A stretch of 24,148 nucleotides of DNA from the NCBI GenBank assembly GCA_036475545.1, contig JAZGAE010000085.1:1-24148 (forward strand). Direction: 5' to 3'. Origin of the DNA: JAZGAE01 sp036475545. Its GTDB lineage: Bacteria > Pseudomonadota > Alphaproteobacteria > DATDPM01. Shown one piece after another: positions 9,961-16,513 of the stretch (positions within the stretch are counted from its first letter, which is position 1; every line of letters begins with the position of its first letter). The notes under the pieces were generated by a model. It worked only from the letters and a program-made list of their open reading frames with translations. It was not told the DNA's origin and did no database searches. Position numbers and translations under genes: made by a program.

Positions 9961-10412
9961 GGCTCTTTTCCCGGCTCGGAGCCCGAAACACGCCGCGCGT
10001 CCGCCGCGATCTCCGAGGGCAGCCTCTGCAGCCACCGGCTGAGCTCCGCCACGGCGCCGATACGCCACCGCGCCGCCGCCGTCGCGCCCTTGCGGGCGCG
10101 GACGGAGGAGCCGTTGAAACGGTTGACCGCCTTGACCCCGCCCTCGTCGGTGACGCCGTCGCCGATGAACGCCGACCTGTGGATCGCGAACGGCATTTCC
10201 GTCACGAAAGCCTTGATCCCGGTCCCCTTGTCGATCCCGGCGGGTTTGATTTCAACCACAATCTTATCCTCTTGGACGTGCAAGTCTCCCCCAAATGGGG
10301 GTATTGGTCCGGTGGCGGGCGGCCCCGCGACCGCCTCGCCCTGCGGCGCGAAACGGGAATGGCGCGCCACGGTCGGTCCCTTGTCCTCGACGATGGTGCC
10401 CGGCCCGCCCCG
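9957..10412 (-). pseudogene. otsB: Trehalose-6-phosphate phosphatase, N-terminally truncated
   Basis: The frame carries the C-terminal half of OtsB, the HAD-family phosphatase that converts trehalose-6-phosphate to trehalose. Visible are PGTIVEDKG and the APQ motif of the cap domain, DKIVVEIKPAGIDKG, and the HAD motif IV region FIGDGVTDEGGVKAVNR with a usual OtsB end (ATAAARWRIG, SRWL). Missing is everything upstream of the cap, including the DxDGT nucleophile motif and the LISGR region: roughly 110 residues. The frame is closed by a TGA at 10413-10415, which is also the stop of the lytic transglycosylase gene. A GTG at 10370 with AAGGGA about 6 bases upstream could start a 137-residue fragment. 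Such a product could not be catalytic, because the phosphoaspartate nucleophile is gone. The stop overlaps the GH15 start (ATGA), showing it was the operon's first gene. Confidence 0.85.
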
Positions 10413-11114
10413 TCAGGACGGGTGTTCCCCACCCTCTCTCGCCCTGCGGCGCGCTTCGCGTTGGGCGCGGCGTTCGTGATAAGCCCTGATCAACGCTTGG
10501 CGCCGCTGCTCGGCGGCAAGGCGGTGGACCTGGCTCCACAGCTCGAAAACCTTCTTGCGGTAGGGCCGGTTATACTTGCGCGCCGAGGAATGGTAGAAGG
10601 CCACGGCCTGCGACAACGACCGCTTTTCGTTGCGCAAGCTCTCCAGAAACCTTGTGGCATAGGCGACGTTCCGCGCCGGCTCGAAGGCCGCTTCCAAGTC
10701 TTCGAAGGCATCGGGGTGGAAGTGGAGGTTGACCTGCATGCAGCCGACGTCGACGCTCGTCACGCCCCGGGCGCGAAGCTTCTTCACCGCCGCGATCGCA
10801 GCCTCCTTGCTGGCGAAGACCCGGCCCTGCCCGCCGGCATTAATGGTCCACGGCCAGGCAACTATTGCCCGCTTGCGCGGGTCCCAGCGCCCGGACTCGG
10901 CAAGCGATATTGCGGTCAGCAGGTCGCGCGGAATCCCCTTGGTGGGCTCGCTTGCGGTGATGCTGCGGGCACAAAGGTTTTCCGCGCCGTGGTTTTCCGC
11001 GCCGTCCGGCGCGTCCGCCGCGGCCGCGGGGATCGCGGCGACCGCCAGCGCTCCCGCGAATGCGGCCACAAGCACGGTCTCGCGGCGCCGCTGATTGCCA
11101 GGAATCGGTGCCAT
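10413..11114 (-). CDS. Exported lytic transglycosylase (SLT domain)
   Basis: This 233-residue protein starts with basic residues and a hydrophobic signal peptide (about 13-33, AVAAIPAAAADA cleavage context). It then has a soluble-lytic-transglycosylase fold: ISLAESGR (69-76) with likely catalytic Glu73, GCMQVNLHFHP (124-134) in place of the usual G-MQI/V-P motif, and AVAFYHSS (170-177). It should cleave peptidoglycan glycan strands in the periplasm. The C-terminus is strongly basic (RRAQREARRRAREGG). ATG 11114 was chosen because GAGAGGA lies 5 bases upstream; a start at 11144 is possible but lacks such a site. Directly after its stop, in the same frame, begins the headless otsB, so the end of this gene lies at or next to a deletion junction. 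The last few residues may not be original. Confidence 0.88.
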   Translation of the reverse strand: MAPIPGNQRRRETVLVAAFAGALAVAAIPAAAADAPDGAENHGAENLCARSITASEPTKGIPRDLLTAISLAESGRWDPRKRAIVAWPWTINAGGQGRVFASKEAAIAAVKKLRARGVTSVDVGCMQVNLHFHPDAFEDLEAAFEPARNVAYATRFLESLRNEKRSLSQAVAFYHSSARKYNRPYRKKVFELWSQVHRLAAEQRRQALIRAYHERRAQREARRRAREGGEHPS

Positions 11115-11500
11115 AGTCGTCCTCTCGCCCGTCTCGCGATGCAATCAGCGTGCCGGGGCGTCGGCCCACGCGCCCGACCGCCGTCGCGACCACGCCCGGG
11201 ACGATGTTGCGACGCAATATAGAGAATACGCGCGGTGTCTTCGGCAGCATTCAAACAACCACGCTGTCGCCAATTACAATAAAAAAATCAGGGTGATAGG
11301 AATTTTGGCATTGATTGCGGGCGTGGAAGACGCCATATTGTGCAGTGCGATATGAGGCGCTCCCATCCCCCCCCAATGGCGCCTCTATCGCAAGCACCCG
11401 ATGGTGCATCCTCCCTGAACTCGGGTCGCGCTTTGCGCGGCCTCTTTTTGCGCGCTCCGCGGCTCGCCCCCGCCGCTCCGGGCGCTGGCCGGCGCCTTCC
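11115..11500. other. Intergenic region upstream of the lytic transglycosylase
   Basis: About 386 bases without a supported gene. It contains an AT-rich island around 11262-11340, including a run of seven A at 11280-11286, which is a likely location for the transglycosylase promoter, though I see no convincing paired -35/-10. A GCGC-TTT-GCGC hairpin followed by CCTCTTTTT lies near 11430-11450. It would act on plus-strand transcripts, and no plus-strand gene ends there. Confidence 0.4.
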
Positions 11501-12379
11501 TCACGGGGTCGCGACCGCCGTCGCGCCGATCCCGCCGAGGAGGGCCACAAGGTCGCCCATCCGATCCGCCAGCTCCGAGATCTGCGGTTTCCTCTCGAAA
11601 CTGGCCTCGTTCATGTAAAGCGCCCGGTTGACTTCGACCTGGAGCGCGTGAATTCCTGCCACGGGGCGGCCGTAGTGGCGGGTGGTGAATCCCCCGGCGT
11701 AAGGGGTATTGCAGGCGACGACGTAGCCCATCTCCTTCAGCGCACCTTCGGCGGCCGCTGTTATGACGGGGTCGCAGGCGGCACCGAAGCAGTCGCCGAG
11801 CACGAAATCCACCCGTGTCCGTCCCGCATCGAGGTCCGAGGGGACGCCGATCGAGGGCATCGAGTGACAGTCGACCAAAAGGCAGTAGCCGAAACGGGCT
11901 CGTGTGCGCTCGATCAGGCGCCGCAGCGCCGCGTGGTATGGCCGGTAGAGCCTTTCGATGCGCCGCAGGCCCTCGGAGGCGGTCAGTTTCGCCTTGTAAA
12001 TGTTCTGCCCGTTCGCGACGACGCGGGCGATGGTCCCAAGCCCCGCGGCGACCCGCGGCGAGGCGGTATTGACGTAATCGGGCAGCCCGTCCTCGAACAT
12101 CTGGGGGTCAAGCTCGAATGGCTCCCGGTTCGCATCGACGAAGGCGCGTGGGAAAAAGGCCCTGAGCAGCGGCGCCCCGTGCGCCGGCGCGGTTGCGAAG
12201 ATCTCGTCGACGAAACTGTCCTCGGACTTGCGTAGGCTGGGGAAATCGAGCCGGGAGGCGGCCACGAACTCGGGCGGATAGCTGCGCCCGCTGTGGGGAG
12301 AGGCCAGCACGAGAGGCAAGGTCTGTTGGGACGGGGCGACGACCTCCCAGGGACGATCCAGAACCTGCAGACAGTCCAT
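11501..12379 (-). CDS. N-formylglutamate amidohydrolase family protein
   Basis: This 292-residue cytoplasmic protein belongs to the N-formylglutamate amidohydrolase family, zinc hydrolases related to the carboxypeptidase fold. Visible family motifs are ASPHSGRSYP (26-35, His29), FVDANREP (80-87), YRPYH (145-149), LLVDCHSMPS (167-176) and FTTRHYGRP with a later QVEVNRALYMNE segment. The reaction is hydrolysis of N-formyl-L-glutamate to glutamate and formate, the last step of one histidine degradation route. No hut genes are nearby, so a different formyl-amino-acid substrate is possible. The start ATG 12379 has GAGGAG 3 bases upstream. It is divergent from the cpdR-like regulator, a pairing I recall from other alphaproteobacteria. 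A formate-generating enzyme in the same window as a formate dehydrogenase is suggestive but they are not co-transcribed. Confidence 0.92.
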   Translation of the reverse strand: MDCLQVLDRPWEVVAPSQQTLPLVLASPHSGRSYPPEFVAASRLDFPSLRKSEDSFVDEIFATAPAHGAPLLRAFFPRAFVDANREPFELDPQMFEDGLPDYVNTASPRVAAGLGTIARVVANGQNIYKAKLTASEGLRRIERLYRPYHAALRRLIERTRARFGYCLLVDCHSMPSIGVPSDLDAGRTRVDFVLGDCFGAACDPVITAAAEGALKEMGYVVACNTPYAGGFTTRHYGRPVAGIHALQVEVNRALYMNEASFERKPQISELADRMGDLVALLGGIGATAVATP

Positions 12380-12645
12380 GGGCTCCTCGCTGCGGTCTCG
12401 ATCTGGGCCTCTTCCTGCTTCGCGCCCGGCAGGCGCGCGTTCGGCCCAGCGGGGGAATCATCACCCACACCCGGCCGGTTGCAACCCTTTTCTGCCTCGC
12501 CCCGAGAGCTCGTTTACCTTTTCGAAATCCGTCTGCGGGCAATATGGCCGGGCGCTACGGGGCGCAGCAAGCGATCCGCGCCCCGGGCGGTGAGAGCAGG
12601 ATCGGGCGGCGGGCGCACCCACCCACAGCCCAAAGAGGGGACCAC

Positions 12646-13035
12646 ATGGCAGACATCCTCCTCGCCGAAGACGATCAATCCATGCGCCAGTACCTCAAGA
12701 AGGCGCTGGAGAAGGCGGGACACGTCGTTTGGGCCGTCGGCGACGGACTCGACGCCATGGAGGCCATCGAACATGACCGGTTCGACCTGCTCCTGGCCGA
12801 TATCGTCATGCCCGGCATGGACGGTATCGAACTGGCGCGCCGCGCCCGGGACAGGTGTCCGGAGATGCCCGTGATGTTTATCACCGGCTTCGCCGCCGTG
12901 GCGCTCAAGGCCCAGAACGAGTTCGACCCCGAAACCAAGGTGCTGTCCAAGCCTTTCCACCTGCGCGATCTCGTCGACGAGGTCGAAAAGGTCCTTCGCC
13001 GTTCCAGCGAGCAGATGGTCGGCCCCAGATCCTGA
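12646..13035 (+). CDS. cpdR: CpdR-like single-domain response regulator
   Basis: This 129-residue protein is a lone receiver domain with no output domain. The phosphorylation site is Asp52 (LLLADIVMPGMDG, 48-60), with acidic Glu8/Asp9 (LLAEDD), Thr80 (FITGF) and Lys102 (LSKPF) completing the active site. In Caulobacter, CpdR is a phosphorylation-controlled adaptor that brings ClpXP protease to its substrates at the cell pole during the cell cycle; the sequence here is of that type, including the short tail after VEKVLRR. ATG 12646 follows GAGGGG by 5 bases. The frame is open far upstream, but that part is antisense to the amidohydrolase and intergenic. tRNA-Val lies 96 bases downstream. Orthology to cpdR itself, rather than to another single-domain regulator, is likely but not proven. 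Confidence 0.85.
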   Translation: MADILLAEDDQSMRQYLKKALEKAGHVVWAVGDGLDAMEAIEHDRFDLLLADIVMPGMDGIELARRARDRCPEMPVMFITGFAAVALKAQNEFDPETKVLSKPFHLRDLVDEVEKVLRRSSEQMVGPRS

Positions 13036-13131
13036 AGGCGTGCCGCGCACGGTGCGCGGGGCTTGCAAACCCCGACCGTTTGCCTATTAATCGCACCCGG
13101 GACAGTCGCCCGACGATCCCCTTCATCTCGA

Positions 13132-13206
13132 GGGCGCGTAGCTCAGCGGGAGAGCACTACGTTGACATCGTAGGGGTCGCTGGTTCAATCCCAGCCGCGC
13201 CCACCA
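13132..13206 (+). tRNA. tRNA-Val (anticodon GAC), CCA encoded
   Basis: A complete 75-base cloverleaf can be drawn: acceptor stem GGGCGCG with CGCGCCC, D arm GCTC/GAGC, anticodon stem CTACG/CGTAG with loop TTGACAT (anticodon GAC, reading GUC and GUU valine codons), a five-base variable loop, and T arm GCTGG/CCAGC with loop TTCAATC. The 3' ACCA is encoded. tRNA genes are frequent integration sites. The DNA to the right looks like accessory content, but I find no clear repeat of the tRNA 3' end. Confidence 0.97.
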
Positions 13207-13332
13207 TCTTTGCCCGGACCCCCAAACCCCGGCCGTTCCCGCCCGTAGCCCGGCCCCGTCCGCTGGCGCTCCCTCCCGGTGACGCTTCGGTCTCCTTCGG
13301 CCCCTGAGGAACGTCATCGGTCGTCCTGCGGC

Positions 13333-13980
13333 TTATTGAGCAGCCCCGACCACGTCCCCAAGCCGCGGGAAAAACCGTGGGGCCCGTTTCGCATAACGAA
13401 CATATTCCTCCCCAAACATGGTCAGCACCTCGCGCTCCTCGCGGTTGGCAAGGCGCACGTACATCACGACGAGCACCGGGAACATTGCCAGAGTCAGCAG
13501 CGTCGGCCACTGCAGCAGGAACCCCACCATGATCAGGATGAAGCCCAAGTACTGCGGGTGGCGAACATGGGCATAAGGGCCGGTGGTCGCCAACGCGCCA
13601 CGGCGCTGCGCCTCGTAGAGTACGCGCCAGGCTGCAGAGATCAGGACAAAGCCCGCGCCGATGAACGCGATGCTGAGAATGTGAAATGGCCCGAAATGGG
13701 GATTGGCCTGCCAGCCCAGCAGCATCTCGGGCAGATGCCCCGCTTCATGGGAGAACCAGTCCACGCCGGGATAACGGCTCTGGAGCCAGCCGGAGAGAAG
13801 ATAGATCGTAAGCGGGAAGCCGTACATCTCCGTGAACAGGGCCACGAGGAACGCGCTGAACGCCCCGAACGACCGCCAGTCCCGCTTGGTCTGCGGCTTG
13901 AAGAAGCTGAATGCGAACAGGATGAAGATCGCCGAGTTGATGATGACGAGGAACCAGAGTCCGTAGGCGGGGGCTGCCAT
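13333..13980 (-). CDS. ICMT/PEMT-type integral membrane methyltransferase family protein
   Basis: This 215-residue protein has several membrane segments (about 8-25, 40-62, 100-117, 145-175) and the conserved C-terminal signature of isoprenylcysteine/phospholipid methyltransferase-like proteins: GPYAHVRHPQYLGF (134-147), followed by REEREVLTMFGEEYVRYAKR (180-199) and RFFP. These residues bind S-adenosylmethionine in characterised relatives, but bacterial members in metal-resistance clusters have no proven substrate. The ATG at 13980 follows the DUF2933-type gene by 5 bases, with GAGGAA about 8 bases upstream inside that gene, so the two are co-translated. It is the last gene of the minus-strand operon whose promoter looks MerR-controlled. 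The exact reaction is unknown. Confidence 0.85.
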   Translation of the reverse strand: MAAPAYGLWFLVIINSAIFILFAFSFFKPQTKRDWRSFGAFSAFLVALFTEMYGFPLTIYLLSGWLQSRYPGVDWFSHEAGHLPEMLLGWQANPHFGPFHILSIAFIGAGFVLISAAWRVLYEAQRRGALATTGPYAHVRHPQYLGFILIMVGFLLQWPTLLTLAMFPVLVVMYVRLANREEREVLTMFGEEYVRYAKRAPRFFPRLGDVVGAAQ

Positions 13981-13985
13981 GGTTC

Positions 13986-14219
13986 TTATTCCTCATCGTC
14001 CGGACGCTCTTTACGGCCGTGGCCTCCGTGCCCGCCGTGCATGAACGCGTGCATGAGTACGCACAGAACGAGAAACCCGCCGAGAAGCCAGTAGTCTCCG
14101 GGAATATGGGCCCGGTGCTCGGCGAGCAGCAGGAACGCACTCACACCCAGGAAGACCAGCAACGTGATGCCGATTCGCGAACGCCAGAAACCGCCGGACC
14201 GAAACATTTCCTTTGTCAT
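13986..14219 (-). CDS. Small His-rich two-helix membrane protein (DUF2933-type)
   Basis: This 77-residue protein has two hydrophobic helices (about 17-33 and 43-58) and a His/Gly tail MHAFMHGGHGGHGRK (56-70), ending in acidic residues. The pattern fits the DUF2933 family of small membrane proteins found in copper and heavy-metal clusters. The function is unknown. The four closely spaced histidines (57, 61, 64, 67) could bind a metal ion, which is an inference. ATG 14219 has AGGGGA 4 bases upstream. It lies between the beta-propeller gene and the methyltransferase gene in one transcription unit. Confidence 0.8.
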   Translation of the reverse strand: MTKEMFRSGGFWRSRIGITLLVFLGVSAFLLLAEHRAHIPGDYWLLGGFLVLCVLMHAFMHGGHGGHGRKERPDDEE

Positions 14220-14228
14220 AATGTCCCC

Positions 14229-14384
14229 TCACTCCATGATCAGCTTCTCGCGCAACACGTCCATCTGACGGAACAAGCCCGTCTGGCCGGCCGTCTCGTG
14301 TCCGCTGACATGGTTGGAAGAGCGCGCGAGCGCCCTGTCGCCCCTTGGCAACGTCGTACATTGGCAATCGAATGTGCCCACCAT
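14229..14384 (-). CDS. Possible tiny ORF of the metal-type operon
   Basis: Between the beta-propeller gene and the DUF2933-type gene, the minus strand has a frame from ATG 14384 to TGA 14229-14231. It encodes 51 residues and ends GLFRQMDVLREKLIME. The C-terminal half has codon usage and helical character like real protein. The N-terminal half (VGTFDCQCTT) is less convincing and only a weak GGA lies upstream. The stop sits 9 bases before the next start codon, as expected inside an operon. It could be an intact micro-protein or the tail of a larger decayed gene; I do not recognise it. Two other frames are open over the same stretch and cannot be ruled out. Confidence 0.35.
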   Translation of the reverse strand: MVGTFDCQCTTLPRGDRALARSSNHVSGHETAGQTGLFRQMDVLREKLIME

Positions 14385-14430
14385 TTCGCGTGTTCCAGTT
14401 CGCTTCGCGCCGTCGCAACGGGGCCAGCTG

Positions 14431-15495
14431 TCACTGCTGCACTACCACCATTTGATGCCCTTCACCGCGGATGGGAATCTCGCTCAGGACCCGGAGGCTC
14501 TCCTGGTCCACCACCCAGAGCTTGGGCTCCTCGGCGCTCGATACATAAAGCTTGCCGGTACCGTCTATGACCGCGAGGTGGTAGGGCGAAGGGGCGAGGG
14601 GCGCGCTCCGCATCTTCCCGCTGGCAAGCTCGATGGCGACCAGCTTGTTCTCCTCCCGTCCGCTCACGAACAGGGTGCGCCCATCTTGGGACACATCGAT
14701 GCCGTGCAGCGCCCCTCCGATCTCGAACGTCCTGACGGCCGTCCCCTGCCGCAGCGAGATCTCGGAAACCGTCCCGTCGTCCACGTTGTTGACGTAAAGG
14801 GTGGCGCCGTCCGGCGACAAGACCATGTGTTCGGGACTTGCACCGGTCTCGAAGTTGCGCCGCACGACCCAGTGCCGAGTATCGATCTCACTGACGGTGT
14901 TGTTTCCCGCATTGCTGACATAAACCCGACCTCCGTCGGGGCCAAACACGGCGTAATTGGCCGACGGTCCCGTCTCCACGGTGGTCAACGCGCGAAAGGC
15001 GGAGAGGTCGATCACGCTGATCCCGCCCTGATTGGGATGGGTCGCCACGGCATGACGTCCGTCGGGAGTGACGGCGGTGTGGTGGACCGCGCCCGGCACC
15101 TCGATGCGGCGCACGATCGACCCGTCGTCCGCCCGTATGACGGAGACGAAGCTGAGGGCCTCGGCCGGGGCGGAGGGCGGCGCGGCCGGCTTTGCATGAT
15201 GGGCTTCATGCTCGGCCTTGGACATTCCCTCCGGGGCCGTGGGGACCGGCGCCTCGCCGGTCGTGACGCCCGCGTACTGCCCCGCGACCAGGTAGTCTCC
15301 GTCCGCGGCGCTCGCGAGTCCGTGCACGTCCGGAAGGTCCGCAATCGTGCCCACGACCGTGTCCCGGTCAGCATCGATAACCAGGACCTCTCCTGCGCTG
15401 CCCAACGGCACGTACACCGTGGTGTCGGCCACCGCTTGCGCTAGCGGGCTCACCAGGGTGGCCGCCAACAAAGTTAGTTGGAAAAGTGGCTTCAT
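14431..15495 (-). CDS. Exported YVTN/YncE-type beta-propeller protein
   Basis: This 354-residue protein has a signal peptide (1-23, cleavage near AQAVA) and about seven repeats of the YVTN beta-propeller type, for example VYVPLGSAGEVLVID, RVYVSNAGNNTVSEID, TLYVNNVDDGTVSEI, TLFVSGREENKLVAIEL and LYVSSAEEPKLWVVD. It should fold into a periplasmic propeller. YncE-type proteins bind DNA or other partners, and none has a settled enzymatic role. After the first blade an insertion (about 76-113) rich in Pro and Ala carries EHEAHHAK (95-102), a cluster of histidines that could bind metal. ATG 15495 follows GGAGG by 9 bases. It is downstream of the cupredoxin remnant and upstream of the His-rich membrane protein, so a metal-related job is likely. 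Confidence 0.88.
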   Translation of the reverse strand: MKPLFQLTLLAATLVSPLAQAVADTTVYVPLGSAGEVLVIDADRDTVVGTIADLPDVHGLASAADGDYLVAGQYAGVTTGEAPVPTAPEGMSKAEHEAHHAKPAAPPSAPAEALSFVSVIRADDGSIVRRIEVPGAVHHTAVTPDGRHAVATHPNQGGISVIDLSAFRALTTVETGPSANYAVFGPDGGRVYVSNAGNNTVSEIDTRHWVVRRNFETGASPEHMVLSPDGATLYVNNVDDGTVSEISLRQGTAVRTFEIGGALHGIDVSQDGRTLFVSGREENKLVAIELASGKMRSAPLAPSPYHLAVIDGTGKLYVSSAEEPKLWVVDQESLRVLSEIPIRGEGHQMVVVQQ

Positions 15496-15564
15496 CGTTC
15501 GGTTCCTCCAAAGTCATCAGCGACAGCGTTAAGGTCGAGGGATCTTGTCGGACCAGCGAGACGC

Positions 15565-15923
15565 TCACGCCACGATCAACTTCCCGCGGAACATCCCCAT
15601 TTGGCACGCGAAGTCGTAGTCGCCGGGCTCTTCCGGCAGAAGTTCGATCGGCACTGTCTCTCTTGTCGGCATCTTGGCCCTCTTGGCGAAATCCAGGAAC
15701 GAGACCATCTCGCGGCTGGCGGCGGTTTGCTGGCGGTGGAGGTTCAGGCTGTCTGGGCGAGTGGCGGGCAAGTCCAAGCCGGGGGATAACCCAGGTAGGG
15801 GTGCGCCGGTTCCCCAACGCTCGCGCCGTGACTCCAGTGACCGTCTTGGCACCACTCACCGGCCCAGGCCCCAGCCCTGCGGGCGGGGAGAACCAGAGCG
15901 GAGGCAGCAAGAAGAAACCTCGT
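15565..15923 (-). pseudogene. Decayed cupredoxin-domain protein
   Basis: The C-terminal part, NLHRQQTAASREMVSF then PTRETVPIELLPEEPGDYDF and CQMGMFRGKLIV, is a clear plastocyanin-like cupredoxin domain with its copper ligands (His in HRQQ; Cys and Met in CQMGM). The N-terminal part is broken. A signal-peptide-like stretch RFLLAASALVLPA follows an ACG at 15923-15921 where a start would be expected. Then AKTVT lies in a second frame. GGTTAT (GY) is in the signal frame, while SPGLDLPA is in the frame of the main domain, one base shifted. The longest single frame (from 15855) begins with unrelated sequence. The simplest reading is a lost start codon plus at least one frameshift. Sequencing error could mimic this. 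It lies directly behind a MerR-type promoter. Confidence 0.65.
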
Positions 15924-15929
15924 GTTTAA

Positions 15930-15960
15930 ATTTTGCTCGTTCCAGTGACTGGAACGTCAA
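15930..15960 (-). promoter_or_regulatory. MerR-family metal-responsive promoter and operator
   Basis: On the minus strand TTGACG (15960-15955) and CAAAAT (15935-15930) are separated by 19 bases, the overlong spacer typical of promoters opened by MerR-type activators (CueR, HmrR, MerR). Within it lies a perfect 9-bp inverted repeat around one base (15938-15956, CGTTCCAGT / ACTGGAACG). Its TTCCA-N5-TGGAA core is the usual CueR/HmrR operator form. It would drive the cupredoxin remnant and the genes behind it. No MerR regulator gene is in the window. Confidence 0.75.
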
Positions 15961-16513
15961 GAGCTTCCCTTCGATGGGCGAGAGGGTTGGCGCAAGCGCC
16001 TGCCATTGCTGCCTCTCAGCGCGCGTTCCCGCCTGCAGTCCGGCCCCGTCGCTTATTTCGTAGCGTTGCGGCCGTCTCGGACAGTCGACACGTTTGGCGC
16101 CGTTACCCCTTGATTTGCGCCAGATCAATGCGCGCGCGCCAAGTATTGGTCCATGCTTTTGCCGTATATCAGACGGCGCCGAAATGGGATCGCGAGGGAT
16201 AGTAATTTTCGCGCACTTCGCGTGAAGGCTCGCCGCGTTTAGATCTACCGACGGCGCTATCCGGGTCGTTCGTACGCCGGCGGGGCGAACGCCTTAGCAC
16301 TGTAGACGGTTCGTGACGGGGGGGGCGGGCTAGGTGCCGGTCGGAGGAGCAATGCGCCCGGGCGGTGTCTGATCCGGCCAAGACCGGGTTGCCGGACCTC
16401 GAAGCGGCAGCACCCGGAGTTCGCGGGCGGATGCTCTCGCCGAAACGGCATCATCGCTCGCCCTGGGTGCCGAATCGAGGCGTAGTTCGCAACAGACGGA
16501 AGAGTATCCGGAA
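15961..16513. other. Long intergenic region upstream of the formate dehydrogenase operon
   Basis: About 550 bases without a supported gene on either strand; the open frames are short, lack family features and have poor start sites. A GGCGC-AA-GCGCC hairpin lies near 15988. An AT-richer stretch near 16145-16215 is the best place for the formate dehydrogenase promoter, but I cannot assign -35/-10 elements. The stretch could also hold decayed coding sequence. Confidence 0.4.

Noticed and set aside
9961..10068. N-terminal extension of the GH15 protein to 10068
   Set aside because: The extension overlaps otsB coding sequence and has no family similarity; ATG 9960 with the ATGA overlap is the better start.
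13157..13510. Minus-strand frame ending in a GIEPATPT-like peptide
   Set aside because: This peptide is the familiar artefact of translating the antisense strand of a tRNA gene; it overlaps tRNA-Val and the methyltransferase gene.
15961..16063. Remnant of a divergent MerR regulator gene starting near 15974
   Set aside because: The position is right for a divergent regulator, but the translation (GERVGASACHCC) does not show a MerR helix-turn-helix.
16148..16162. Sigma-54-like GG...GC promoter upstream of the formate dehydrogenase operon
   Set aside because: The spacing between GG and GC is 11 bases rather than the required 10, and the flanking bases match poorly.
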